The translations under genes and the position numbers were made by a program. Under the pieces are notes generated by a model. That model did not search any database. It was not told the origin of the DNA and worked only from the letters and a program-made list of their open reading frames with translations. Positions 1-8,054 of a DNA stretch of 12,938 bases are shown piece after piece. Every line of letters starts with the position of its first letter. Positions within the stretch are counted from its first letter, which is position 1. Origin of the DNA: Podochytrium sp. JEL0797 (taxonomy: Eukaryota > Chytridiomycota > Chytridiomycetes > Chytridiales > Chytriomycetaceae); contig JADGJG010000754.1 in assembly GCA_027596195.1 (NCBI GenBank), forward strand, positions 1-12,938, written 5' to 3'.

Positions 1-114
1 TTCAATTTTTTTCACCTGTCAAATACAAACAAAAATTGTCGTTCTGTCTCCAAAATTCTGTTCTGTCCCGTTCTGTTCAGGAAGGAAGTCCAAATTCCCT
101 TGCAAGCGCATTTA

Positions 115-235
115 TTTTCATCATTTTGTACCAGCCAATGGATGGAAGTGGTGGATTGGCACGTGTTACTGGGTCCACCGTCGAAGCACTTTTGGTTCAC
201 GTTCTTTTGAATGAATCCCGACTGGCGACAAGGTA
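115..235 (-). pseudogene. Remnant of a POT peptide transporter (C-terminal loop)
   Basis: Minus-strand translation gives QKNVNQKCFDGGPSNTCQ followed by STTSIHW. This matches the intact transporter next door around residues 429-455 (QKNVNANCFDGGPIDACQ, then STTSIAW). The plus-strand DNA also aligns, for example GGGTCCACCGTC at about 171-182 and 785-796. Similarity fades within about 60 nt on either side, and no transmembrane segments follow in frame. It is therefore a fragment of a further POT copy lying just downstream of the intact gene, not a gene. The rest of 1-433 shows only a few TTCTGT hexamers (about 42-78) and the 3' flank of the intact POT gene. Confidence 0.7.
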
Positions 236-370
236 CCCGAGCTGGCATTTCCATCGTCTGGTTGAAGTCGTCTCAAGTAGCCCAGAAGCGCGATGATGCG
301 TGCGGGCGGGCCAACGAAAAAAACATTACAGGAGAGAGAAAAGAAAACATATCTCATCAAAAGTCAATTC

Positions 371-376
371 TTTATT
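371..376 (-). terminator. Polyadenylation signal of the POT gene
   Basis: Plus-strand TTTATT reads AATAAA on the minus strand, 58 nt beyond the POT stop codon (434-436). Its position suits 3' end formation for that gene. Confidence 0.5.
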
Positions 377-433
377 TTTTTTGTATCAATCAAGTTTATA
401 TAAAAGGGAGAGGGGGGGGGCTTGGAGACGAAC

Positions 434-2182
434 TCAAATGTGAGCCGTGGCACGCAACGCCTTGGGAACATATCTCCTCGCAAGGATAAACTGAATAATA
501 CAAGACCCAAAGCACAACCCAGCAACAAGGTAGAAGAAGGTTTCACGCGTCCAAGTCGTTTGGTTGGGTTGTCCAAGCGTACCGTTCATGAGCGCAGCGG
601 CCAAGAAGGATCCCGTACCGACCGTGAACAACCAGAGAGAAGCGCACAGAGACTTGGTGGATTTGCCAACCTCGACGTAGGTAAAGTTGAGACCGGAGAT
701 GGAGAAGAAGCATTCAGCCGTAGTGGTGAAGAAGTACAAGCCAATCTGCCACGCGATAGAAGTAGTCGATTGACACGCGTCGATGGGTCCACCGTCAAAG
801 CAGTTGGCGTTCACGTTCTTTTGCAACAAGGCCGCGAGGATGAAGGCGATTCCAGCAATGAATTGACCAAGAATCATTCTCTGCATGAGTCCAAACTTTT
901 CGGCACCGAATCGCTGGTCGAGGAACGGGTACAAGAAGTTGGCAAACAGCGGGGCGAGAACGATAATGAAAAACGGGTTCCAGATGTTGTTGGTGGTTTC
1001 AGAGGCAAAGAAGGAGGTGGCCTTGTCGCCGCCGAAGGGAATGGACATTTGGTCACCGAGATCGAGCCAAGTAGAACCGTTCTGGTTGAAGGCCATCCAG
1101 AAAATGGGAGCGGGCCAGATAACTCCAATCACCTTGGCAAGATCCATCATCTCAACCACTTTTCCCTCCGTCTTTTCATCACACGTCTTCTTGTAGGCTT
1201 CCTCGGCGGTCGCCTTGTTGCTGAAACGGTTCTTGAGGTAGCATCCGGCAGTCTTGAAGATGTCAATCAACACAAACTTTCCAGTGGGAGGAACAATGCG
1301 GTACCACTTGTACCCAACCACAAAGATTCCAGTCGCAAACGCCATGAAACACGTGAGCATCAAGAACGCCTGCGGGTATCCGTTTCCAGTCGGGCTGACT
1401 CCCGCTTCAGCCCAGATGGCAAGCGTGTCGTTGGGGAAAGGGAAGAAGGTCTTCTTTTGGATGGTCGGGGACGTGTAGGAGGCGATCAGGGAACCGGCGT
1501 TGATGGACATGTAAAAGTAGTTGTAGAATTTCTGCAGTCCGTATTTCTGGGTCTCCAAGAACTGGTCACCACCGTGAGAGGAGACACACGGTTTAATCCC
1601 GCCAGTGCCGAAGGCAATAAACATGAGTCCCAAGAGGGGGCCGACGCGGTTGAGGTGGGTCGACTCGACACCCATGATGGTCGGCCACGAGGTAATGGTC
1701 AAAATGATAAAACCGAAGACGTAGACACACGAGAGGATGGAGATGGTCTTGAACTTGTCGAGGTACGAGTCACTCACGAGGGCTCCGAGGAGAGGGGTGT
1801 AGTAGCAGAGACCTTGGAAAATGTGGTACATTTCGTTGGCCTCCTCGGCGGCCAGGTATCCGAGTTGGTACTTGAGGAAATTTTTGAGAATCGGGGTCAA
1901 TCCGTAGAAGCAGAAACGCTCGCCGAGTTCGTTGGGAATGATCTGCCAAACAAGAAAAACTGCAGGGTTAGAAACCCCCCTTTGCCAAGTGGGCATGGAT
2001 ATCAAAAGCAAACTTACAAAATAAACAGCCTTTGGCATGGCATCAGGGTTGGCCATCAACTTTGCGTCAATGTCCTTGTTGCGTTCCATCTCCAACTGCT
2101 TGAGACGAATCTGCTCGGGGCTCAAGTGGGCCGTGTCAATGTGGTCGATTCCACCTTCGAGTTGCTTTTCGTCGGAGCTCAT
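434..2182 (-). CDS. POT/PTR2-family proton-coupled oligopeptide transporter, two exons
   Basis: Exon 1 is 2182-2018 (55 aa) and exon 2 is 1942-434 (502 aa), giving 557 aa. The 75-nt intron 1943-2017 runs from GTAAGT to GGCAG in phase 0. The protein shows the POT hallmarks: the proton-coupling ExxER motif (E60-LG-E63-R64, followed by FCFYG); a first family signature at about 108-122 (GALVSDSYLDKFKTI); GTGGIKP at 167-173 with HGGDQF at 178-183; and the second signature YNYFYMSINAGSL at 195-207. Many hydrophobic segments follow, and a large polar loop with cysteines (QKNVN...CFDGG) lies near 429-455. Family members import di- and tripeptides with protons across the plasma membrane. I chose the ATG at 2182 because it lies 70 nt below a TATA box. 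The frame is open upstream to 2617, but that part is promoter-like. Length is near that of fungal PTR2 proteins. Substrate specificity is not readable. Confidence 0.93.
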   Translation of the reverse strand: MSSDEKQLEGGIDHIDTAHLSPEQIRLKQLEMERNKDIDAKLMANPDAMPKAVYFVSLLLISMPTWQRGVSNPAVFLVWQIIPNELGERFCFYGLTPILKNFLKYQLGYLAAEEANEMYHIFQGLCYYTPLLGALVSDSYLDKFKTISILSCVYVFGFIILTITSWPTIMGVESTHLNRVGPLLGLMFIAFGTGGIKPCVSSHGGDQFLETQKYGLQKFYNYFYMSINAGSLIASYTSPTIQKKTFFPFPNDTLAIWAEAGVSPTGNGYPQAFLMLTCFMAFATGIFVVGYKWYRIVPPTGKFVLIDIFKTAGCYLKNRFSNKATAEEAYKKTCDEKTEGKVVEMMDLAKVIGVIWPAPIFWMAFNQNGSTWLDLGDQMSIPFGGDKATSFFASETTNNIWNPFFIIVLAPLFANFLYPFLDQRFGAEKFGLMQRMILGQFIAGIAFILAALLQKNVNANCFDGGPIDACQSTTSIAWQIGLYFFTTTAECFFSISGLNFTYVEVGKSTKSLCASLWLFTVGTGSFLAAALMNGTLGQPNQTTWTRETFFYLVAGLCFGSCIIQFILARRYVPKALRATAHI

Positions 2183-2252
2183 GTTGGTTTGGAGGAGGTC
2201 GAGGTTGGGTTGTTTTGGTGATGTCGTTTCTTGGTCGGCGTCCCTTGCCCTC

Positions 2253-2332
2253 TTTATATGATTTTTGTGGAGGTGGCGTTTTTGATAAGCTGGTGGCCAA
2301 AACGGATAAGATCTGTTATGCGGTTCGAACCT
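2253..2332 (-). promoter_or_regulatory. POT gene promoter: TATA box and TCGAACCT motif
   Basis: Plus 2253-2258 is TTTATA, that is TATAAA on the minus strand, 71-76 nt before the ATG at 2182. At 2325-2332 is TCGAACCT, inside the palindrome GGTTCGAACC, about 145 nt before the ATG. The same 8-mer recurs in the USP promoters. TATA placement is seen directly; the regulatory role of the 8-mer is inferred. Confidence 0.55.
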
Positions 2333-3121
2333 ACAACATTCTCTTCGAACTCTACACCAACGAGAAATGTGTGGGCAAGTCCAAATTTGCCAACCAGCCG
2401 CGCTCGTGGCGTTGGGAATATAACATTTTCGGCCAAACATTCCCCAGGTCGTCACCAAAGCTGGGATGCAGATGGCATCTGGGAATCTACTCCCTCCCCC
2501 ACCCCTCTTTCCCCCCTTGCTTACTACGTTCATCGTTAACTGATAGGGTAATAAAATTTTGATTTGTGAACCTCGTGTCGACAAAGAGTTCAAAATTAAA
2601 ACATCATGCACGTTCATGTTCGCGTTTCACGGACATCCCGAAAGCGTTTGCAAAAAAAAAACACAAGCATGAAGTAGCTTCGTACAGTGCATAACCGACA
2701 AAAAAACCCCACGCCCCCTCATATTGATTACTATTCAGCAAAACGCCACCAACAAAATTCAAACCCTCGTGCACCCATTTCCCCTCCCCTCCGGGACAAA
2801 GGTTCGATAATTTGAGCCCCCATCGTTCTTGGTTGGCAAAGAATCGCCGAAAAAACAAGAAACGAAAGCAAACTAATTCACCAAATGCCGAAAGAGGGAA
2901 TAATCATGTCCGCAGCGACGGCGAAAAAATGAAGCTCGAGACAAGAAAGAAACAAGCCGACGCCACTCGGAAGGGGAGGTTTTTTTAAAATTTAATTCAC
3001 GCGGGGAAAACAAACAAGAAATCGACGCCACTCCAGATTTCACGCCCACTCGTACGAGGGATTTGATCAGGAATTTGTTGATGAGAATCGACCCAAGTGG
3101 GGAAACCAATAAATATTCTTT
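2333..3121. other. Intergenic spacer between the POT 5' end and the TAF1A-like 3' end
   Basis: No gene is supported here. It contains open frames of about 100 aa on the plus strand (2215-2562) without recognisable homology, a further AGGTTCGA motif at 2799-2806, a 16-mer ATCCCGAAAGCGTTTG at 2635-2650 that recurs at 12218, and a minus-strand ATTAAA (plus 2991-2996) that might serve the TAF1A-like gene ending at 3122. Confidence 0.5.
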
Positions 3122-5379
3122 TTACTCTCCCACTAATTTTTTAGTAGTCACCTTCTCCAACTCCTTCACCAAATCAAACTCCTCCTCCTCCGAACTCTCA
3201 CCACCCTCCTCCTCTCCATCTACCACCCCCTTCTCGTCCCCTCCCCTAAACAACCCACCCTCACCAACCCCCCACCGCGCCACCTCCTCCACACAATCAT
3301 ACACCCCCGCCATCGAAACCCGCGTATTCCTCCCCCCTCGCTTTTCCTCCTCCTCCTCCTCTTCCTCATCACTCCAGCCCCCATCCTCAACCACCACCCT
3401 CCCCTCCTCCTCCTCCTCCACAACCCCACTCATCTCCACAGGCGGCATCACCCACCCCTCATCATCACTATCCTCCACAAACTCCATACTCACAATCCCG
3501 CTTGGATCTACACCCTTCTTCTTCCTCTTCTTCCCCACATCAGAACCCGCTTGTACCGCAACAACACCGCCACGTTTGCCATGATGCTGATGTCTCCGCC
3601 AAAACTCACTTTCAGGCATTTCATACGCGGCATCCGCGTCCTCCGAATCAGAAGAATCACTCTCTTCCTCACTCGGGACTTCCAACGGCGTTCCACCACC
3701 GCGGGGCGGGAGCGAAATGCGAGCGAGACTCGAAGTCGTGCACCCACGCTTCCGTGGAGGCTGCTCTGGCGACTGAGGAATCGAGAAACGAAGCGCCGGG
3801 ATGAGACTGGAATAGAGTTCCGGAGGGGACAAGCGCGGGACAAACTCTGCCCCCGCGGAGTGAAAAGTGCGTAACCGCGGGTCGTTGGAGTCCGCGATGA
3901 GGTGAAGCGCAATGAGTTTGAGTTGATGCAGGTTGTTCATCGCGGAGGGGGTGCGCAGAGAGAGGGTTGGCAAGTGGGTATCGATCCACCAGTGTTTTCG
4001 GTCATTCCAGATTTCGGAATCGCACGAGGAGGAGGGGAGAGTGGTTGATGAGAAGGATTCGTGGACAGATGCAGTGTCGGTTACGGAGGAGGCACGTATC
4101 GTGAGAATGTGATGAATCAGTTTATCCCAAACGAATTCCTCCTGCGCATTCTGCGGATAATCCAACCGCTGAGCCAAAAGCGCAATAACGTCAAGATGCG
4201 GTACAGGTATTTGCGACTCCTTCAATGCAAGAAGCGGCAAAAACGCGAGTGCCGCTTCACACACGGGATCAAGACGCATCATTTGGGTGTACAAGTGTTC
4301 GAGCTCCTCCATCGTACTAGCAGTGGTAAGGTTCGGAAACATGTGATGAAATTCGAGGAGGTATCGGCACGCGTTTGGGTTCAAGGGTGAATGCGCGTGC
4401 AACTGTTGGAGAATGGTTTTGGCATGTGTGACGCCCGTGTCGTTGTCTTCGGGCATGAGGAGGAGTTTAACGTAGCAGGACACGAACACGTCGTTTGAAA
4501 AGCCGCCGGGGAGGTCGATGGACTTTTGGAAAAAGGTGAGGGCGTCGCGGTAAAAGGGCGAAGTGAGGTTTTCTGATGAAAAGAAGTAAGACAACATAAT
4601 TAGATTCAGAATACAAACCGTCGTCGGATGCGTTGAGCGTCGTTTGGGTGTATGATTGCGAGATGGAGGGCTCTTGGGAGGAGGATTCCCGAAGACGATC
4701 GGTTTGCATTCTCCAGAGAATAAACGAGAGCATTCCGGCATATCCCAAAATTACTGGATCTTCACTGTAAGGCGGTATTGCTGCATATCTAAAGAATTCC
4801 ATGATGGCGTGTTGAGTTTGACGGTTCGGCAAAAGCTTGCAAGAGTCACCCACCTTTCCAGGATGGCATAAGCATCGTCAATCATTCCAAAGTGGACATG
4901 GACCATGACGAAATTCAGCAGGAGATCGCGATCCTGCAGTAAAGTGGATCAGAAGGTATTTTTCTGTTTTTGACGTGCAACGCACCACTCGCTTCATTCT
5001 TAGCATGTAAATCTGCAACATATTGATGAGCTTCTTTTTTGCGGCGGCGTCTTTTGCTTCGTCTGCGGAAAGCGGGATTAAAAAAAAAAAAAAAAAAAAA
5101 CTACTTACGTAGCCGTGCGTGCAGAATGGCGCGCCAGCCCTTTGCCACTCGGCGCAGCAAAGCCGGCGCCGAGGCGTCGTTGGCGCGGTTGACGAAAACG
5201 TGGAGCAGCGCGGCGCCGCTGTCGTTGTTGTCGAGCAGCGCAAGGCGCAGCAGCGGCGCCACGCCCTGCGCGTGCACAAAGTGGTCGCCGCCTGGCTGCG
5301 CAGAAGACACGTGGTGGCGCCGCGCTGCCACGGACGAGTGCGAAGAAGACCGTGTGGGCGACGAGAGGGGCGGCCGCAT
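3122..5379 (-). CDS. TAF1A: TAF1A-like RNA polymerase I core factor subunit, five exons
   Basis: Exons, in minus order: 5379-5109, 5062-4986, 4933-4854, 4788-4619, 4572-3122. Introns are 46, 52, 65 and 46 nt, all GT-AG with compatible phases, giving 682 aa (705 aa if the in-frame ATG at 5448 is used). From family knowledge, several blocks resemble animal TAF1A: helical segments MVHVHFGMIDDAYAILER around the exon 3/4 joint; FVSCYVKLLL near 229-238; LNPNACRYLLEF at 263-274; and EIWNDRKHWW at 386-395, like the conserved W-N-x-R-K-x-WW of TAF1A. TAF1A belongs to the SL1/TIF-IB complex that recruits RNA polymerase I to rDNA in the nucleolus; the yeast counterpart is Rrn11. Beyond about residue 455 comes a long low-complexity tail with Ser/Asp/Glu runs, a basic KKRKKK and an uninterrupted Glu tract. 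Animal TAF1A lacks such a tail. The start codon is uncertain. Confidence 0.7.
3175..3440 (-). repeat. Low-complexity CTC/GAG repeat encoding acidic tracts
   Basis: The plus strand is dominated by CTCCTC triplets; on the coding (minus) strand these are GAG/GAA codons producing Glu runs in the C-terminal tail of the TAF1A-like protein. The longest pure tract lies near 3345-3362. Being coding and in frame, it is likely length-variable by slippage. Confidence 0.7.
5080..5100. repeat. A21 homopolymer inside a 46-nt intron
   Basis: Twenty-one A on the plus strand form a T21 tract within intron 1 (5063-5108) of the TAF1A-like gene, filling almost half of the intron between GTAAGTAG and TTTCCGCAG. 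It can act as an extreme polypyrimidine tract. Confidence 0.85.
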
Positions 5380-5458
5380 CTTCGTCAATTTTTTTCTTTT
5401 TCGTTTGCTTTCTACGTCGGATTGCGGTCCGATTTCTGTCCGGCCCATGCAATGGAAT

Positions 5459-5498
5459 AAAGAGCAATCATCTTAAAATATCGAACACATTGCTCTTT
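5459..5498. other. Perfect 10-bp inverted repeat with a 20-nt loop
   Basis: AAAGAGCAAT at 5459-5468 and its exact reverse complement ATTGCTCTTT at 5489-5498 flank a 20-nt AT-rich loop. It lies just upstream of the TAF1A-like start and before the USP duplication begins. There is no T-run after it, so a bacterial-type terminator is not implied. Confidence 0.5.
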
Positions 5499-5529
5499 GA
5501 TCATTTATTAATCACAGAATATCCGTCAA

Positions 5530-5677
5530 AAAGGCTCGAGAGCATGAACGTGTTGTTGAGGTCGCGTTTTGGGTTCAGTGAGCGACTATTGCGCGCAACA
5601 TTGCAGTTGCTATATTCTGATTGTGAAGCCCTCTCCGGAACAAGTCAAAAAAAATGAACGGCAGACGCGAGGCATAA
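5530..5677 (+). pseudogene. Truncated, frameshifted 3' end of a USP5-like gene
   Basis: This aligns with the last ~130 nt of USP5 (10945-11077), including the block for the ATP-loop end and C-terminus. Shared landmarks are GAGCGA near 5579, ATTGTGAAGCCC near 5620 and the terminal GCATAATTTTCAAATAAACG with its polyadenylation signal. Relative to USP5 there is an extra base near 5573 and another in the A-run near 5647-5654, both frame-breaking. The 5' two thirds of the gene are absent, replaced by the 5' flank of the TAF1A-like gene. It marks the left edge of a duplicated segment. Confidence 0.85.
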
Positions 5678-5981
5678 TTTTCAAATAAACGAACTGCCTT
5701 AAATATCGCCTGTTTTCGATATCAGTGAGGCTCTATCAGACAGTGACTCTACGGTAGTGAATTGGTGGCACGCGGGAATGAGTGCAATCGGGAGGTGCAC
5801 GGGACGGGAGGTGGCTTCGGGGTCCACCTTCAACCTCCGGGGTGATACCGACCAAGGAGGTGATTCATGCATGATGCCATTCGTTTTTCCCTCGTCTAAT
5901 CCAGGTATCCCCATTACATTCTCGCTTATGCATTGCAAATCACTTGGTGAGGGGTGTGCAATTGCCATTTCACATTTCTCC

Positions 5982-6010
5982 AGGTTCAATTCCCTTCCCG
6001 GCATATATAA
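5982..6010 (+). promoter_or_regulatory. USP1 promoter: AGGTTCAA motif and TATA box
   Basis: AGGTTCAA (reverse complement TTGAACCT) is at 5982-5989, 84 nt before the USP1 ATG. TATATAA is at 6004-6010, 62 nt before the ATG. Both have positional equivalents at the duplicate gene USP6. Confidence 0.6.
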
Positions 6011-6065
6011 TCCGCTCACGCTCAGTCTCTTATTTTATTCTTCCAACAAATAGTTATTAAAAAAT

Positions 6066-6563
6066 ATGAATACTTCTTTAACTTCTTCCACTCCTTCCTC
6101 CTCAACTGTCGAGTGCACATGCAGCTTGAACCAACCCGCCGCACCAACCCGAATCATCGCCGTCGCGATCGACGGATCCAGCCATGCCGAATCTGCCTTT
6201 GTATGGGCACTGAATGAACACATTCGCCCAGACGACCTCGTCGTGCTCCTCCACGTGCAACCCAAAATCACCGAATCCTACACTGCCGAAGCATCCGCCG
6301 CCACCAAGACCAAATCCGAAAAGAGCAACGGAATCCTCGCCAATTACATCGCGCAACTGACCGCCAAGAATCTGCAGTACAAGGCTGTTTCCATCGTTGG
6401 CAACGGAAAGGACGCTCCCCTGATTGTGGCCAAGGTCGAGGAACTGCAGGCGAGCACGTTGATTATGGGAAGTCGTGGCCAGAGCAAGCTGTCGAAAAGG
6501 TTTCTTGGTTCCACGAGTGATTATTGCGCGCACCACTGCAAATGTCCTGTTGTGATCGTGTGA
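6066..6563 (+). CDS. Universal stress protein USP1 (UspA domain)
   Basis: This intronless gene encodes 165 aa, a single UspA fold. The first strand and nucleotide-binding Asp are in IIAVAID (D36). The ATP signature G-x2-G-x9-G-(S/T) is complete: G135-SR-G138, then G148-S149. Directly after comes SDYCAHHCKCPVVIV, with C154, C158 and C160 (C-x3-C-x-C). A further C-x-C sits in the N-terminal tail (C17, C19). The protein ends on the final beta strand without the KPT tail seen in USP3-5. Small single-domain USPs bind ATP and act in stress responses; the partner is unknown here. It is nearly the same as USP6 and lies in a duplicated segment. The ATG sits 62 nt after a TATA box, and two overlapping AATAAA follow the stop. 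Codons are strongly C-ending in the first two thirds. Confidence 0.93.
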   Translation: MNTSLTSSTPSSSTVECTCSLNQPAAPTRIIAVAIDGSSHAESAFVWALNEHIRPDDLVVLLHVQPKITESYTAEASAATKTKSEKSNGILANYIAQLTAKNLQYKAVSIVGNGKDAPLIVAKVEELQASTLIMGSRGQSKLSKRFLGSTSDYCAHHCKCPVVIV

Positions 6564-6606
6564 GGCGTGTGTGTGTTTATGTGCTTCATCTTTGCCTTTC
6601 AAACTT

Positions 6607-6617
6607 AATAAAATAAA
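6607..6617 (+). terminator. USP1 polyadenylation signals
   Basis: Overlapping AATAAA hexamers lie at 6607-6612 and 6612-6617, 44 nt after the USP1 stop. Confidence 0.6.
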
Positions 6618-6635
6618 TCAATAATATCAAAAGTT

Positions 6636-6763
6636 CTACGCTATACGCGAATCTCGTTTCAGGTGGTTCGGTGTAGATTGCGTGGATTGCGTGGATTGAG
6701 ATACCGAAAGAGGTGGGTGTTCCTGTACACCACTTTGCCAATATCTTGCTTGCCAGTCAACCA
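6636..6763 (+). pseudogene. Decayed C-terminal fragment of a USP4-like gene
   Basis: The DNA aligns with the last third of USP4 exon 2 (about 10093-10193). CGCGAATCTCGTTTCAGG parallels CGCGAATCACGTTTCGGG, TTCGGTGTAGATTG parallels CTCGGTGTTGATTG, and GTGGGTGTTCCTGTACACC parallels GATGGGTGTTCCTGCGCACC. The region between is scrambled by a short GATTGCGTG duplication (6675-6695), so no frame survives. Its position after USP1 supports a repeating USP4-USP5-USP6 unit. Confidence 0.75.
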
Positions 6764-6903
6764 GTAGTCTGCTGGTATCCATCAGTGGGTAGGGCCGTCG
6801 GGGGATTTTGATGAGTCCGATTGAAGTCCGGAAGCGGGCAAGAAGGGAGTGGGGCCGACAAATCCGAAATTAATAATAAATAAAATGTGGCATATGAACC
6901 ATT

Positions 6904-7321
6904 CCAAAGGCAATAGACATGAGTCCCAAGAGGGGACCGACGCGGTTGAGGTGGGTCGACTCGACACCCATGATGGTCGGCCACGAGGTAATGGTCTAAA
7001 ATGATTGAACTTGTCGAGGTACGAGTCACTCACGAGGGCTCCGAGGAGGGGCGTGTAGTAGCAGAGACCTTGGAAAATGTGGTACATTTCGTTGGCCTCT
7101 CCGGCGGCAAGGTATCCGAATTGGGTACTTACACAGAAACGCTCGCCGAGTTCGTTGGGAATGATCTGCCAAACAAGAAGGCTGCAGGGGCGGAAACCCC
7201 TTCAAATGCGCATGGATATCAAAAGCAAACTTAGAAAATGAACAGCTTTGGGCATGGCATCAGGGTTGGCCATCAACTTTGCGCCAATGTCCTGGTTGCG
7301 TTCCATCTCCAACTGCTTGAA
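6904..7321 (-). pseudogene. Partial POT transporter pseudogene
   Basis: This is a direct-orientation copy of the intact POT gene from 1612 to about 2106 (first 150 residues plus the intron). It has a one-base insertion and a 41-nt loss near 6997-7008 (intact 1709-1749 missing), and a 37-nt stretch replaced by 3 nt near 7131 (intact 1874-1910), which deletes the segment after ExxER. The intron is still present, but its donor is destroyed: the base at 7234 turns minus-strand GTAAGT into CTAAGT. The start codon, first 25 residues and promoter are missing beyond 7321, and the C-terminal 400 residues are missing on the other side. Between deletions, identity is very high, so the copy is recent. 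Confidence 0.92.
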
Positions 7322-7980
7322 ACTCACAACGGTGCGGAGTCCACCATATCCCGTTCCTCTCACGGAAATCCCAGGAGTCTCGGAGCTGTGTATTATGGCC
7401 TGATTCTGAGTTTGGAAAGGGATCCGGGTGTGAAAATGGTGGGGGGGGGGCCGGGGGGCTCGGGGAACGAACTCGAACGCACGTTCAGTACGGCGAGTCG
7501 TGAGATTGGGAGGACGTGACGGACCCGTCGGATGTGAATTTGGCGAGGTGTGATGAAAATATGAGCTTGCGGATGGGAGACGTGCATAAAAATGTTTAAG
7601 TAAACCCCCCCTCATTCTTCGCAATTTCTAGGAGAGGAACCAGCACTATCAGCTCCGATAGCGTGTTCACTATCCAATACAGTTGGCCCAAAACGACAAC
7701 GGATGGCCGTGTCCGACTGGCTCACACCAAGCCGTTGCTGCTCCCCGTACAAATGGTGGGTGGATCGCGTACTGGGTGCGCGTTTTAAAAGCTGTTAACG
7801 AAAAGGAGAGTCTAGAAGGAAAAGAAAGAGAGAGAAAAGAGTTATGAATTCAATAACATAAACGACGTGCATTACAAATCAATTCTCATCGCCGAATAAG
7901 AACTCTCTTATATTATGATTCATCGCCGACAATCTTATCGCTGTTTGTTTTGGCCAAACAAGGCGGTGAATCGAGCTGAC
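7322..7980. other. Intergenic region without a recognisable gene
   Basis: Nothing here resembles the POT 5' flank or any USP. There is a G10 run at 7441-7450 followed by CC and G6, and short open frames without homology. The right end (from about 7900) is the USP2 upstream region. Confidence 0.4.
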
Positions 7981-8005
7981 TCGAACCTCCTGAGTTGCTA
8001 TAAAA
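7981..8005 (+). promoter_or_regulatory. USP2 promoter: TCGAACCT motif and TATA box
   Basis: TCGAACCT is at 7981-7988, 74 nt before the ATG, and TATAAAA at 7999-8005, 56 nt before it. The arrangement matches USP1 and USP6, with the motif on the opposite strand. Confidence 0.65.
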
Positions 8006-8054
8006 GTAGTAAACATCCACGGCACCTTCCCCCTTTTAAACACTTGCTCTCATT

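Larger units (their letters stand above)
5530..6563 (+). repeat. Duplicated segment, copy 1 (USP5 tail + spacer + USP6-type gene)
   Basis: This collinear ~1.03 kb stretch is homologous to about 10945-11974. The spacer shares many blocks in order: CGATATCAGTG (5715 region and 11152 region), CGGGAGGTGC, AAGGAGGTGATTCA, GCAAATCACTTGG, ATTGCCATTTCACAT and CCAGGTTC. Coding parts look about 90 percent identical by eye, while the spacer is clearly more diverged with indels. Confidence 0.85.

Noticed and set aside
422..2221. 599-aa plus-strand frame antisense to the POT gene, with a TATATAAAAG upstream at 397
   Set aside because: It has no ATG at its start, its protein is highly charged and without domain signature, and it is the mirror of a C-ending codon bias in the real minus-strand gene.
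2320..2334. GGTTCGAACC and similar GGTTCGA sites (11401, 7981 minus) as tRNA B boxes
   Set aside because: No T-stem pairing and no A box or cloverleaf can be drawn around any of them; they fit the promoter-motif explanation better.
2215..2562. Plus-strand frames of 102 and 115 aa in the POT upstream region
   Set aside because: No recognisable family, overlapping frames, and location in a promoter; kept only as a remark in the spacer entry.
2183..2617. 145-residue N-terminal extension of the POT frame
   Set aside because: It crosses the TATA box and promoter motif, shows no POT similarity, and the ATG at 2182 gives a family-like N-terminus.
5039..5476. Overlapping frames on both strands over TAF1A exon 1
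   Set aside because: They are shadows in a GC-rich exon; only the minus frame joins to downstream exons with matching phase.
5752..6053. 98-aa plus and 106-aa minus frames in the USP1 upstream spacer
   Set aside because: The homologous spacer upstream of USP6 does not keep these frames, so they are not under coding constraint.
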